A DNA stretch of 64,000 nt from Crystallibacter degradans (GCF_012952295.1 NZ_JABBCH010000001.1:434001-498000), one strand, 5' to 3'. Counted from the stretch's first letter, positions 26,323 to 36,544 are shown. Notes: a model not told the origin generated them from the sequence alone. Numbers and translations: made by a program.

Positions 26323-27960
26323 ATGACTGCAACCCTTGTGGCGAAAGACCTTTCGGGCGGCCACGGCCACCGCACCCTGTTTGCCAATCTGAACCTGACC
26401 GTCGCCCCGGGAGACGTTGTCGGCGTCGTGGGTGCCAACGGAGCAGGGAAATCGACGCTGCTGCGCCTCCTGGCAGGGGTGGACGCACCGATGGCCGGCA
26501 CGGTCAGCGCCGCTCCCTCGGACGCGTTTATCGGCTGGCTGCCGCAGGAGCACGAGCGCATTCCCGGCGAGACCATCGCCGATTACATCAGCCGCCGCAC
26601 TGGCTCCGCGGCCGCAACCGCCGAAATGGAAGCCGCTGCCGAGGCCCTCGGCTCCGGGACCAAGCAGTCCGAGGATGCCTATGCCGTTGCGCTGGACCGC
26701 TGGATGGCCTCCGGCGCCGCGGATCTGGAGGACCGGATTCCGGCCGTGCTGGCCGAGCTTGATCTGGACGCCGGGCCTGACGCCCACATGACCGGCCTGT
26801 CCGGCGGGCAGGCCGCGCGCGTGGCCCTCGCCGCTCTCCTGCTGAGCCGCTTCGACGTCGTACTCCTCGACGAGCCCACCAACGATCTGGACCTTGCCGG
26901 ACTGGCACGGCTGGAGAACTTTGTCCGCGGGCTGCGCGGCGGCGTCGTACTCGTCTCGCATGACCGCGAATTCCTGGCCCGCTGCATCGCTAAGGTGGTG
27001 GAGCTCGATCTCGCGCAGAACAAAGTGGCGGTGTACGACGGCGGCTACGACGCCTTCCTGGAGGAGCGGGCCGTGGCCAAGCGCCATGCCCGCGAGGCGT
27101 ACGAGGAGTTTGCCGACAAGAAGGCGGACCTGGTCTCGCGGGCACGGACGCAGCGCGAATGGAGCTCGCAGGGTGTACGCAACGCGATGAAGAAGAGCCC
27201 GGACAATGACAAAATCCGCCGCCGCGCCAGCATGGAATCTTCGGAGAAACAGGCGCAGAAGGTCCGGCAGATGGAATCGCGCATCGCCCGCCTGGACGAG
27301 GTCGACGAGCCGCGCAAGGAGTGGCAGCTGCAGTTCAGCATCGGCGCCGCTCCGCGCTCCAGCTCCGTGGTGGCCACCCTGAACCAGGCCACTGTGCGTC
27401 GCGACAGCTTTACCCTCGGCCCCGTTTCCCTGCAGGTCAACGCTGGCGAGCGGATCGGCATCACCGGCCCCAACGGCGCAGGCAAGTCCACCTTGTTGAA
27501 GCTGCTGCTCGGCCATCTTTCCCCCGACGACGGCGCAGCCAGCCTGGGATCCAGCGTCGCGGTCGGCGAGATCGACCAGGCCCGCGGCCAACTGGCGGAC
27601 ACGAAACCGCTCAGCGAATCCTTCGAATCGCTGGTGCCCCAGCTCAACCAAGCCGAAGTCCGCACCCTGCTGGCCAAATTTGGCTTGAAAGCCGATCAGG
27701 TAAGCAGTCCGGTAGGTGCCCTCTCCCCCGGCGAACGCACCCGTGCCGCCCTCGCTTTGCTGCAGGCGCGCGGGGTTAACCTGCTCGTGCTCGACGAACC
27801 CACCAACCATCTGGATCTGCCTGCCATCGAGCAGCTCGAGGAAGCCCTCGAAAGCTACGACGGCGCCCTGCTGCTGGTTTCCCACGACCGCCGGCTGCTC
27901 GAAAACGTCCGGCTCGACACCCGCTGGGAAGTCGATAACGGCCGGGTTGCGGTCAACTAA
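26323..27960 (+). CDS. ABC-F family ATP-binding protein
   Basis: A 545-residue soluble protein with two ABC ATPase domains and no membrane segments. Domain 1 has Walker A GANGAGKST, signature LSGGQAARVALAALL and Walker B VVLLDEPTNDLDL. Domain 2 has GPNGAGKST, LSPGERTRAALALL and LLVLDEPTNHLDL. The charged linker between them (about residues 245-330) fits the ABC-F interdomain arm. ABC-F proteins act on ribosomes; some protect from antibiotics and others, such as EttA, tune translation. Which role applies cannot be told from sequence. Confidence 0.9.
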   Translation: MTATLVAKDLSGGHGHRTLFANLNLTVAPGDVVGVVGANGAGKSTLLRLLAGVDAPMAGTVSAAPSDAFIGWLPQEHERIPGETIADYISRRTGSAAATAEMEAAAEALGSGTKQSEDAYAVALDRWMASGAADLEDRIPAVLAELDLDAGPDAHMTGLSGGQAARVALAALLLSRFDVVLLDEPTNDLDLAGLARLENFVRGLRGGVVLVSHDREFLARCIAKVVELDLAQNKVAVYDGGYDAFLEERAVAKRHAREAYEEFADKKADLVSRARTQREWSSQGVRNAMKKSPDNDKIRRRASMESSEKQAQKVRQMESRIARLDEVDEPRKEWQLQFSIGAAPRSSSVVATLNQATVRRDSFTLGPVSLQVNAGERIGITGPNGAGKSTLLKLLLGHLSPDDGAASLGSSVAVGEIDQARGQLADTKPLSESFESLVPQLNQAEVRTLLAKFGLKADQVSSPVGALSPGERTRAALALLQARGVNLLVLDEPTNHLDLPAIEQLEEALESYDGALLLVSHDRRLLENVRLDTRWEVDNGRVAVN

Positions 27961-29748
<1,788 letters not shown>

Positions 29749-29893
29749 GGCGCGCTGCGGTCAGTAATCGGTCGATTAAAGCACGACGGCGGGGCTCACC
29801 ATAGGAGCTTCGGTCCAGGCGGTCGTTGCAACACTCAATAGGTTGGGGTTGCAACGGCCGTGCCGCGCTTAACAGGCGATGAGAGCCAAAGAG

Positions 29894-30163
29894 CTAGCGG
29901 AGTTCCAGCTCGGCGTGGCTCGGCTCCGCAGGCTTCGTCAGCTCAACGGGCTCGGTGAGCACTACGGGCTCAGCCAACTCAGGGTCGGTCAACTCAACTG
30001 AGGTCAGCTGCGCCGCCTCGTCGATCGATTCGGGATCCGCTCCGGCTTTGGTTGCCTCGTCAATGGCTTCCTTCAGGGAAAGCTGAGCCTGATCCATTTC
30101 AACCTGAAGTGTTTCCAGCGCCGCAGAGGCGGCCCATACCTGCTTCAACTCGTCGTCCATCAT
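29894..30163 (-). CDS. small acidic hypothetical protein next to a TetR operator
   Basis: An 89-residue protein with a helical N-terminal half (LKQVWAASAALETLQVEMDQ) and a C-terminal half of repeated (T/A)EPVxLT/ELT units, very rich in Glu, Leu and Thr. GGATGAG precedes the paired ATGs. The family is unknown. Its promoter region contains the palindrome at 30256, so it may be a target of the TetR protein encoded divergently. Confidence 0.6.
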   Translation of the reverse strand: MMDDELKQVWAASAALETLQVEMDQAQLSLKEAIDEATKAGADPESIDEAAQLTSVELTDPELAEPVVLTEPVELTKPAEPSHAELELR

Positions 30164-30255
30164 TTACTCATCCAATCAGTCGGTCCGGGCAGGCGCCCGG
30201 GTCGGAATCCAACCAGGCGTGCCGGACAGCCGCCGGCGGACGCTGCCTCCGCCCA

Positions 30256-30270
30256 GCTTACAATGTAAGC
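30256..30270. promoter_or_regulatory. TetR-type operator GCTTACAATGTAAGC
   Basis: GCTTACAATGTAAGC is a perfect palindrome around a central A, in the divergent gap between a small leftward gene and the TetR gene. The same sequence, apart from the centre, recurs at 31189-31203 downstream of the TetR gene. The shared word and the flanking position make these the likely operators of this regulator. Confidence 0.75.
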
Positions 30271-30417
30271 CTTCAGAAGGATAACCCTTTCAGCCGGACG
30301 CGATATTCTCCGACTGAGGCCTAACCCCCGCACGAAGTCCCCACCTCACCCTCACCACGTGACGAAGCTGTTTCCCGCGGCGTAGGGTGTGGGGAGAACG
30401 CATGGAGGGAGCGATCG

Positions 30418-31131
30418 ATGTCTGGACCCGAAAGGCGCGATAGCGGGGACAGGGGGAAATCCACCGCGGAGAAACCCCGGCTGGACCGCCAGCGCATTCT
30501 CGAGGCCGGCGCTGAATTTATCGAACAGTTCGGCCCGCGCCACTTAACCATGCGTCGGCTTGGAACCGAATTGGGCGTCGAAGCGATGTCCCTTTACCGC
30601 TACATCCCGTCTCGGGAAAACCTGCTGGACGGCATTGTCGAAGTCGTCATCGACGAACTCTACAAAGACCCGGAGGTCTACCCCGAGCCGCGTCACGGCT
30701 GGCAGGATTACCTCCTGCGGTTGGCCCACGGACTGCGCCGGTTGGCCCTGGCGCATCCCCAGGTATTCCCCCTGATCGCTACCCGGCCAACCGAGGCGCC
30801 ATGGGTGCGCCCGCCCCTTCGCAGCCTGCGCTGGGTCGAATCCTTCCTCAAAGCGCTGACGTCAGCCGGCTTTTCCGATCAGGCCGCCGTCGATGCCTAC
30901 CGCGCCTTCAGCAGTTTCCTGCTGGGCCATCTCCTCCTGGAAGTGGCAGCTCTGGGTGCTGATGTAGGACCGGTGGATGACGTCGAGCCCCGGCCGCCGA
31001 GGAGCACGGACTTGGATGACTACCCCCTCTTGCAGCGCCTGCAGGAGCGGCTCTCTGAAGACCGTTCAGAACAGGAATTCGAGGAGTCACTGGAGAGCCT
31101 GCTCGATCGGCTGGAGACCCTCCAGGCCTAG
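30418..31131 (+). CDS. TetR family regulator with tetracycline-repressor-type C-domain
   Basis: A 237-residue repressor. The HTH is within residues 25-70 (ILEAGAEFIEQFGPRHLTMRRLGTELGVEAMSLYRYI, the MSLYRYIPSREN segment being typical of the TetR_C_1 class). The C-terminal ligand domain starts near residue 90. Palindromes sharing GCTTAC/GTAAGC lie on both sides of the gene (30256 and 31189), so it probably represses itself, the leftward small gene and the acetyltransferase operon. No efflux pump is adjacent, so the inducer is unknown. Confidence 0.87.
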   Translation: MSGPERRDSGDRGKSTAEKPRLDRQRILEAGAEFIEQFGPRHLTMRRLGTELGVEAMSLYRYIPSRENLLDGIVEVVIDELYKDPEVYPEPRHGWQDYLLRLAHGLRRLALAHPQVFPLIATRPTEAPWVRPPLRSLRWVESFLKALTSAGFSDQAAVDAYRAFSSFLLGHLLLEVAALGADVGPVDDVEPRPPRSTDLDDYPLLQRLQERLSEDRSEQEFEESLESLLDRLETLQA

Positions 31132-31175
31132 TCGCAGATGCAAACCGCCCATCGACCCCGTTTTGCTGGAAATAA

Positions 31176-31203
31176 CTAAGCATGCTTAGCTTACGTTGTA
31201 AGC
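31176..31203. promoter_or_regulatory. second TetR operator, adjoining another palindrome
   Basis: GCTTACGTTGTAAGC at 31189-31203 matches the operator at 30256 except in the middle. It abuts CTAAGCATGCTTAG at 31176-31189, also a perfect palindrome, so regulators could bind side by side. The site lies 130 bases before the acetyltransferase start. Confidence 0.7.
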
Positions 31204-31332
31204 CAATCCGATTGCAGTCTACGGGCAACAGCCTTGAGGCTGCCACGTCCGGACAGGGCGGAACAGTTTCGCAGCGCTACGAGTCGCTCTGACCGCCTCA
31301 CCACGTCCGGGGTGAAAAGTGAGGAGAGAAGC

Positions 31333-31701
31333 ATGCACGTGATTCACAATAACTTTCGAGCGTCCCAGTTCGATGCCTACATCGCCGGAGCGGTAGCGGG
31401 ATCGTTGCACTATCAGATGCAGGGTGATCAGCTGTGGCTTCTTCATACCGCCGTGGACGATACGCACCGCGGCCAAGGCCTGGGAACCGGCCTGATCCGG
31501 AATGCGCTGGCCGATGCGCACCGCCGTCGGCTTGAGGTCCTGCCGTTCTGCCATGAAGTCCGCAAGCAAATTTTCGCCCATCCTGTTTACTTCAACTTGG
31601 TGCCCGAAGCCGACCGCGAGAGCTTCCGTAAGCCCGTGGAAGAACAGCTGCCCGTTTGGCCTTATGCCCGGCGCGAGTTGGCGGAAGCGGGTGTCCGGTG
31701 A
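31333..31701 (+). CDS. GNAT family N-acetyltransferase (YjdJ/COG2388 type)
   Basis: A 122-residue small acetyltransferase. LWLLHTAVDDTHRGQGLGTGLIRNAL contains the acetyl-CoA loop RGQGLG, and VLPFCHEVRKQI is the conserved COG2388 C-terminal motif. This subgroup is shorter than most GNATs and has no established substrate. GAGGAGAG precedes the ATG. The next gene overlaps by four bases (GTGA), so the pair is translationally coupled and probably under the TetR operator just upstream. Confidence 0.85.
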   Translation: MHVIHNNFRASQFDAYIAGAVAGSLHYQMQGDQLWLLHTAVDDTHRGQGLGTGLIRNALADAHRRRLEVLPFCHEVRKQIFAHPVYFNLVPEADRESFRKPVEEQLPVWPYARRELAEAGVR

Positions 31702-32018
31702 GCGGCAGATTGAAGGCCCTCGTCCAGATGGACCTGGAATGCTCACACGCGCGCATCGAAATCAGAGGCTCGGTGGATGTCCGGAACGTCCAGGCGCTTT
31801 ACGTTGTGGCCAAACGAACCAACGCGATCATGCCCGGGATGGATATTGTCCTCGACCTGAAGCGGGCAACCGTCCAGCCGGAAGTCATGGCGCAGCTCTT
31901 GAAGTACGCGGCGGCGCGCCAGCTACCCACCAAGATTGACCCAGGCCAGTCCGAATGCCGGCTGAGTGTCAGCGCAGCTCCGGCACAGACGCCGTCGAGC
32001 CTCGCATTGGCTGCCTGA
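31698..32018 (+). CDS. STAS-like small protein coupled to the acetyltransferase
   Basis: A 106-residue protein whose first 75 residues alternate beta strands and helices (ARIEIRGSVDVRNVQALYVVAKR, then DIVLDLKRATVQPEVMAQLL) in the pattern of a STAS/anti-anti-sigma fold. No conserved phosphorylatable Ser is obvious. The GTG start overlaps the acetyltransferase stop. The family and role are not recognised. Confidence 0.6.
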   Translation: MSGRLKALVQMDLECSHARIEIRGSVDVRNVQALYVVAKRTNAIMPGMDIVLDLKRATVQPEVMAQLLKYAAARQLPTKIDPGQSECRLSVSAAPAQTPSSLALAA

Positions 32019-32140
32019 TCCGTATCTCGGCCTCCGCAACCCGGTCGCCACACGCTGTCTGCCAGAGTCGGCGCACCCGATAGCGAGGACTGGCTGGCGG
32101 AGGGGCCGGGCCCGGCCTATCAGGGGAAAGCCTCAGAAAT

Positions 32141-32231
32141 CAATCCCCCAGCTTGGGGATTTTTCACGAAAGCAACCGTTTCAGCCGAGGCAATACCCAG
32201 ATTTTGGCAGTTCGCAATCCCCAATTCTGGG
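32141..32231 (+). promoter_or_regulatory. hairpin terminator and three related CAATnCCCA elements in a 331-base gap
   Basis: The gap from 32019 to 32349 has no gene. ATCCCC (32143-32148) pairs with GGGGAT (32155-32160), followed by TTTT, a good terminator for the preceding operon. The 5' arm resembles two further elements: CAATACCCAGATTTTGG from 32191 and CAATCCCCAATTCTGGG from 32215. All three share CAATnCCC followed by a TGG run, so they may be repeated operators of the secreted-protein gene downstream. Confidence 0.55.
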
Positions 32232-32349
32232 CTGTCCCCGTCCCTGAGGGCGACTTATTGTTTGCCTTACCCTCGGCGGAGGTTCAGCCAAAGAAGGCTG
32301 GAGTCCAGACTCGCAGTGCTACCGGTATTCGCGAAAGAATGAAGTCATC

Positions 32350-32748
32350 ATGAAAAAACCACGCACTTGGCGACTGCTTGTCCTAGTCGCCGGAACCCTT
32401 CTCGGCTTGCTCGCCGGACTAGGCCTCCCGGCTCCGGCAACCGCTGCAGCACCGACTTCGGTCTCTGCCGCTTCAAACGACAGGTACGGGGCGGATCTGG
32501 ACCTCAGGTACAGCGGAAAGTTCGTAGTCAAGGGCGAGGGTTACAAGGCCACGAAGGTCTATGTGAAGGTCGTCAAGATCAATAAGAACGGCAGGTCTCA
32601 CATAGTCGCGCATAAGCACTTGGTGACCAACAACGGCAACTTCGAGTGGTCCGGCAAGAAGCTGCAGTGCGGCAAGACATACCAGGCGCACTCCTACAGC
32701 TACAAGGACGACTGGGACTCGAGCAGGACGTTGCACGTCAAGTGCTAG
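32350..32748 (+). CDS. small secreted Lys/Tyr-rich protein
   Basis: A 132-residue protein with a clear Sec signal peptide (KKPRTW, then LLVLVAGTLLGLLAGLGLPAPATAAA, cleavage near residue 33). The mature part is basic, rich in Lys, Tyr and Ser, with two Cys (GKKLQCGKTY and the C-terminal KC) that may form a disulfide. It reads as a small extracellular beta-rich protein. I do not recognise the family. A repeated element lies upstream and a strong terminator follows. Confidence 0.75.
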   Translation: MKKPRTWRLLVLVAGTLLGLLAGLGLPAPATAAAPTSVSAASNDRYGADLDLRYSGKFVVKGEGYKATKVYVKVVKINKNGRSHIVAHKHLVTNNGNFEWSGKKLQCGKTYQAHSYSYKDDWDSSRTLHVKC

Positions 32749-32843
32749 GCCAAGCGCGCTACTGGTCGCTACTACTACAGCGGAAGGCCGGCGGTCCTGA
32801 ACGCGAGCTTCCGACATAACTAAAAACCAATTGAGCCCAAACC

Positions 32844-32880
32844 AAGGGGACGTCCGGACGCGGGCGTCCCCTTGTCTTGT
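32844..32880 (+). terminator. hairpin terminator after the secreted protein gene
   Basis: AAGGGGACG (32844-32852) pairs with CGTCCCCTT (32865-32873) and is followed by GTCTTGTC. The remaining gap to 33049 has no gene; it should hold the promoter of the repeat-protein gene, though no clear -35/-10 pair is visible. Confidence 0.8.
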
Positions 32881-33049
32881 CAGCGGGCCTGATTCGCCCC
32901 ACTTTTGCCGCGCATTTCCCGACCGGTCGAAAGAATTTCAGGGCAGGCGTAACCTTTCGGCTCCGGCATTCGATTAGTTGGGTGTACGAGCACGGCGCAG
33001 CACTTCTTTCCGCAGCGCCGGCGCCTTCTAGACGAGTATGAGGAGATTC

Positions 33050-33691
33050 ATGACCAACCGCTTCCGCACCCTGAGCCTTCCCGCCAAGGGCGCCGCACTG
33101 GCCGCCATCATCGCCGTCGGCGGTGCGGGTGCAGCCGTTGCAGCCCCGGCCCTGACCGATGCTGCCGACACGACTGCTGTGACCACTCCGGCAGTGCCCG
33201 CCACTCCCGCAGTTCCGACAGACGACGTCGAAGGTGCGGTTCCGGCTGTTCCGGCAACTCCCGCAGTGCCCGCCACCGGTGACGCGAAGGCCGAGGCCGA
33301 AGCCAATGTTGAAGGCAATTTTGAAGCCGACGCTGATGCTGCTGTTGACGCGGGCATCAACGGTGAAGGTCGGGCGGACGCAAATGTCGACGCTGATGTT
33401 GATGCCGAGGTGGAGGCCGACGCGGAGGTGAACGTTAACGCGGAAGCCAACAACGGCGCCGTCGTTAGCCCCGCGACTCCCGCAACTCCCGCGGTTCCCG
33501 GCGTCGATGGCGTAGATGTTCCCGCCGTGCCCGCTGTTCCGGCCACGCCGGAGGTTCCGGCCACCAATGGCCAGGCGCAGGCTCACATCGACGCCCGCGG
33601 CGAGGCTTCCGCCGATGCGTCCGAAAAGGGCGTTGACGCGGGTGCTGAAGCCGGCATCGCTATCTCCGGCCAGCCCGAAGCCGGCAAGTAG
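33050..33691 (+). CDS. secreted Ala/Val/Pro repeat protein
   Basis: A 213-residue exported protein. The signal peptide (PAKGAALAAIIAVGGAGAAVAAPA) is followed by two low-complexity types. Copies of a VPATPAVP-like unit (residues about 40-75 and 140-175) flank a central acidic stretch of Ala/Asp/Glu with alternating DAxVDA/AEAxVE units. GAGGAG precedes the ATG. It may be a cell-surface or extended spacer protein. No known domain. Confidence 0.7.
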   Translation: MTNRFRTLSLPAKGAALAAIIAVGGAGAAVAAPALTDAADTTAVTTPAVPATPAVPTDDVEGAVPAVPATPAVPATGDAKAEAEANVEGNFEADADAAVDAGINGEGRADANVDADVDAEVEADAEVNVNAEANNGAVVSPATPATPAVPGVDGVDVPAVPAVPATPEVPATNGQAQAHIDARGEASADASEKGVDAGAEAGIAISGQPEAGK

Positions 33692-33762
33692 ATTCCGGGC
33701 GGCGGAGGTGCGGCGGCTACACTGGTGGCGCCGCACCCCTGCCCAGGATCGAAGGATACCCC

Positions 33763-34314
33763 TTGCCCCAAGCGCTCCCAGATGACGTTCTGTCAGCTGC
33801 GCAGTCCGGCGACGCGGAAGCCTTCAGCCAGATCTATTACACGCTTGCACCCGGCGTCTCCGGCTATCTGAAAGCCCGGGGCATGGAGGATGCGGAAGGA
33901 TCGGCGCAGGAGGTCTTCCTCACCGTTTTCTCCCGCATCGGCACGGTGCGCGGCGGCTACCAGGGCCTGCGCACCTTTGCCTTTTCGGTTGCGCACGCGC
34001 GTTACGTCGACGAAGTCCGCAAGCGTGCCCGCCAGCCTTATGTTGCCGAATACGATCCGGAAACCGACGCCCGCACCTCGGACTCAGCCGAAACCGTGGC
34101 GCTGGAAGCTCTGGGCGGCAGCATCGTCGAGGAGAAGCTGCGGGAATTGCCCTCGGACCAGCGCGAGGTCCTGCTCCTGCGGATCGTGGCCGACCTCTCC
34201 CTCGAGCAGGTCGCCGAAATCATGGGCAAATCCACCGGCTCCATCAAGCAGCTGCAACGCCGCGGCCTGCTGAAACTCAAGTCACTGATTGAAAGGAAGG
34301 AGGCACTGGTATGA
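33763..34314 (+). CDS. ECF-type RNA polymerase sigma factor
   Basis: A 183-residue sigma-70 family protein with region 2 (DAEAFSQIYYTLAPGVSGYL, SAQEVFLTVFSRI, RTFAFSVAHARYVDEVRKRAR) and region 4 (LRELPSDQREVLLLRIVADLSLEQVAEIMGKSTGSIKQLQRRGLLKL). It starts with TTG behind GAAGGA. Its stop overlaps the following anti-sigma-like gene (ATGA), the usual sigma/anti-sigma pairing. Target promoters are unknown. Confidence 0.88.
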   Translation: MPQALPDDVLSAAQSGDAEAFSQIYYTLAPGVSGYLKARGMEDAEGSAQEVFLTVFSRIGTVRGGYQGLRTFAFSVAHARYVDEVRKRARQPYVAEYDPETDARTSDSAETVALEALGGSIVEEKLRELPSDQREVLLLRIVADLSLEQVAEIMGKSTGSIKQLQRRGLLKLKSLIERKEALV

Positions 34315-35138
34315 AGACCGATGCGTCCACCGACGAAGAATTCCTCCGGCAGCTGCTGGACGAAGCGGATGTGCCCTCCTCGGACACGCTGCACAACGCG
34401 CTGCTGGAGCTGCGCGCCGCCGGCTCGGCCCAGGCCGCCCCTCCTTCCGCTGAGCTGGCCGCCTTCATGTCGCCGAAGGTCACTCCCCTGCGGCCGCGGC
34501 GCCGGGCAGCCAAGGGCGCCATGATCGGCGTCGCAGTAGCCGCCGCCACCGGGCTCGGCGTAACCGGCGTCGCCGCTGCGAGCCCCGAGTTCCGCAGCGC
34601 CGCGGACCAGACAGTCCAGCAGGTCGCCTCCTTCTTCAACAGCGACGACGGCGGCTCGCCCCTGCAGCAAACCACCGTAGTTAACCCCGGCCAGGACGAT
34701 AGTAAGGGCACGGACGAGGACACCGGCAAAGATCGGCGGACGCCCGCCGAGGGCGGCGACACCGATTCCGCCGACTCCAACTCCGGTGAGGCCGACGACG
34801 CCGGTAAACCAGGTGAGCACGATGAAACCGGAACCGGCTCTACCGGCACATCCCGGTCCGGTACTTCCCCGTCCGGCAAGCAGGACGGGGCCACACGCAG
34901 CGACGGTGTTCCGTTGCTTGACGGCAGGCGGCACCAGGACGGCGCCCAGCCGGATCTGCCGGTGCCCGAGCTGCCCGGCGACAAGGTCCTGCCCAAGAAC
35001 CTCGACGACCAGCCCGGCGAAGACAAGCTGCCCCTGCCGGCGGAGCCGAAGCCACCGGCCGCCCCACAGAAAACCGATCCCGCCGCGATCCCCGACGTCC
35101 CGGTCCTCCCCGGATCGGCTGTGGACGGCAGCAATTAA
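34311..35138 (+). CDS. putative anti-sigma factor, single-pass membrane protein
   Basis: A 275-residue protein coupled to the sigma gene by a four-base overlap. Residues 1-60 are cytoplasmic and acidic (DEEFLRQLLDEADVPSSDTLHNALLELR) and would bind sigma. One membrane helix follows (AAKGAMIGVAVAAATGLGVTGVAAA), then about 170 extracellular residues that are Asp/Gly/Pro/Ser-rich and low in complexity. No zinc-type HxxxCxxC motif is present, so it belongs to a divergent class. Confidence 0.75.
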   Translation: MKTDASTDEEFLRQLLDEADVPSSDTLHNALLELRAAGSAQAAPPSAELAAFMSPKVTPLRPRRRAAKGAMIGVAVAAATGLGVTGVAAASPEFRSAADQTVQQVASFFNSDDGGSPLQQTTVVNPGQDDSKGTDEDTGKDRRTPAEGGDTDSADSNSGEADDAGKPGEHDETGTGSTGTSRSGTSPSGKQDGATRSDGVPLLDGRRHQDGAQPDLPVPELPGDKVLPKNLDDQPGEDKLPLPAEPKPPAAPQKTDPAAIPDVPVLPGSAVDGSN

Positions 35139-35179
35139 ATCAACGGCCGGGGTCCGCCGTCGTGCTCAAGGTTCATCGA

Positions 35180-35416
35180 TCAGGAGAAGGCCAGCACGCC
35201 CGCATAGACCAGGAACAGCAGTGCCATGATGAGGGCCGATAGGCCAATAATGCCGAGCCAAAGCCACGGCACCCATCTCCTGGGCCCGCCTTCTGCATGC
35301 CCTTGAGTCAGATTTGTTTGTGCCTCCGCCGGCGGCGTTTCCCCCGGCGGGACGCCGCCCCCGGGCTCAAGTCCGGTGATGTGGTCTTCGGCCGGATCCG
35401 GGTTGGAACTGGACAT
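35180..35416 (-). CDS. small single-pass membrane protein
   Basis: A 78-residue protein with a Pro/Glu-rich disordered N-terminal half and one C-terminal membrane helix (WVPWLWLGIIGLSALIMALLFLVYAGVLAF). I chose the ATG seven bases after AGGAGG; two earlier in-frame starts overlap that site. Topology suggests the tail is cytoplasmic. Family unknown. Confidence 0.65.
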   Translation of the reverse strand: MSSSNPDPAEDHITGLEPGGGVPPGETPPAEAQTNLTQGHAEGGPRRWVPWLWLGIIGLSALIMALLFLVYAGVLAFS

Positions 35417-35554
35417 CGTCATGCCTCCTTGCAAGAACAAACCGTGAACCTGCTGATTGCAACAGTAGACAGGTAATAAGCAGACTGTCCATCAGAATGC
35501 CTCGGATGAATTAACACCCCGAACCTCTTGACCGGCCCCCACTCCGGGCGTAAT

Positions 35555-35575
35555 TTGTTAACAACCAATCGGTTG
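35555..35575. promoter_or_regulatory. overlapping palindromes upstream of arsR-type gene
   Basis: TTGTTAACAA (35555-35564) is a perfect palindrome and overlaps CAACC-AATC-GGTTG (35562-35575), an inverted repeat. Both lie 25-45 bases before the ArsR-type regulator gene and are the natural candidates for its autoregulatory operator. Confidence 0.6.
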
Positions 35576-35599
35576 ATAAACAAAGAAGTTGACTAAGCC

Positions 35600-35956
35600 A
35601 TGGACCGCAGCGACGACAGCCTCCTCGACAAGGCATTCCTGGCCCTCGCCGATCCGGCCCGCCGCCGCATCATCGCCCGGCTCAGCCGCGGTCCGGCCAC
35701 CGTCAACGAATTGGCGGAGCCCTTCGAGATCACCAAGCAGGCGGTCTCGAAGCACATCCAGGTCCTCGAGCAGGCGCAACTGGTCACGCGCACCCGCGAC
35801 GCCCAGCGCCGGCCCGTCCACCTGAATCCCGCACGGCTGGAAGCGCTCACCGCGTGGATCGACCAGTACCGGCTGGTCCGCGAGGGGCAGTTCCGCAGCC
35901 TCGACGCCGTGCTCCAATCCCAGGCAACAACCAACATCACCAAGGATCCATCATGA
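35600..35956 (+). CDS. ArsR/SmtB family transcriptional regulator
   Basis: A 118-residue winged-helix repressor (ALADPARRRIIARLSRGPATVNELAEPFEITKQAVSKHIQVLEQAQLV is the DNA-binding core). It has no Cys metal ligands, like the ArsR proteins that accompany AHSA1/SRPBCC genes and sense something other than metals. Its stop overlaps the next start (ATGA). It heads a four-gene cassette with two AHSA1 proteins and a VOC protein. Confidence 0.9.
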   Translation: MDRSDDSLLDKAFLALADPARRRIIARLSRGPATVNELAEPFEITKQAVSKHIQVLEQAQLVTRTRDAQRRPVHLNPARLEALTAWIDQYRLVREGQFRSLDAVLQSQATTNITKDPS

Positions 35957-36438
35957 GCAACGCACTGAAACTCACCGTCCCCGAAGGCGTGCCGTTCATC
36001 GATTACGAGCGCGAATTCGACTTCCCCGTAGCGGACGTCTTCCGCGCCCACAAGGACCCGGAGCTGATCAAGCAGTGGCTCGGCCCGCGCGGCCTGAAAA
36101 TGGACATCGACCACTACGATTTCCGCACCGGCGGCAGCTACAGCTACCTGCACACCGGCCCGGACGGCGTCGCGTACTCCTTCTCCGGCGTCTTCCACAC
36201 CGTCCGCGAGAACGACTTCGCCGTCCAGACCTTCGAGTTCGGCGGTTACCCGGACGTGGTCAGCATCGAGTTCATGACGTTCGAGGACCTCGGCGGCGGC
36301 CGCTGCAAGCTGATCGGTCACTCCGTCTACCCCAGCCAGGAGGCCCGCGACGGCATGGCCCAATCCGGCATGGAGGGCGGCATGACCGAGGGCTACGAGC
36401 GGCTGGACGAACTGCTAACCGGCGCGCGGACGGCCTAA
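35953..36438 (+). CDS. SRPBCC/AHSA1 domain protein
   Basis: A 161-residue START-like protein of the AHSA1 group. FIDYEREFDFPVADVFRAHKDPELIKQWLGPRG is the standard opening, followed by GGSYSYLHTGPDG and YSFSGVFHTVREN. These cavity-fold proteins bind hydrophobic small ligands and usually sit beside ArsR-type regulators. Function unproven. Its paralogue follows after about 100 bases. Confidence 0.87.
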   Translation: MSNALKLTVPEGVPFIDYEREFDFPVADVFRAHKDPELIKQWLGPRGLKMDIDHYDFRTGGSYSYLHTGPDGVAYSFSGVFHTVRENDFAVQTFEFGGYPDVVSIEFMTFEDLGGGRCKLIGHSVYPSQEARDGMAQSGMEGGMTEGYERLDELLTGARTA

Positions 36439-36488
36439 CTCCAGCGCTGATTCCACCTACACAAACAAAGTACGACTACAAACAAAGT

Positions 36489-36521
36489 ACGACGGCGGTG
36501 CTCGCCCCTTGTGCGGGCACC
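36489..36521 (+). terminator. partial terminator/attenuator between the AHSA1 genes
   Basis: The word ACGACGGCGG (36489-36498) leads into GGTGCTCGC (36497-36505), which pairs with GCGGGCACC (36513-36521) with one G-T pair. It could reduce read-through to the second AHSA1 and VOC genes. Confidence 0.55.
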
Positions 36522-36544
36522 TCACCAAATGCTAGGAGGACATG

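Noticed and set aside
26320-27885. 521-codon leftward open frame opposite the ABC-F gene
   Set aside because: No motif, and both ABC domains with Walker A/B motifs are on the rightward strand.
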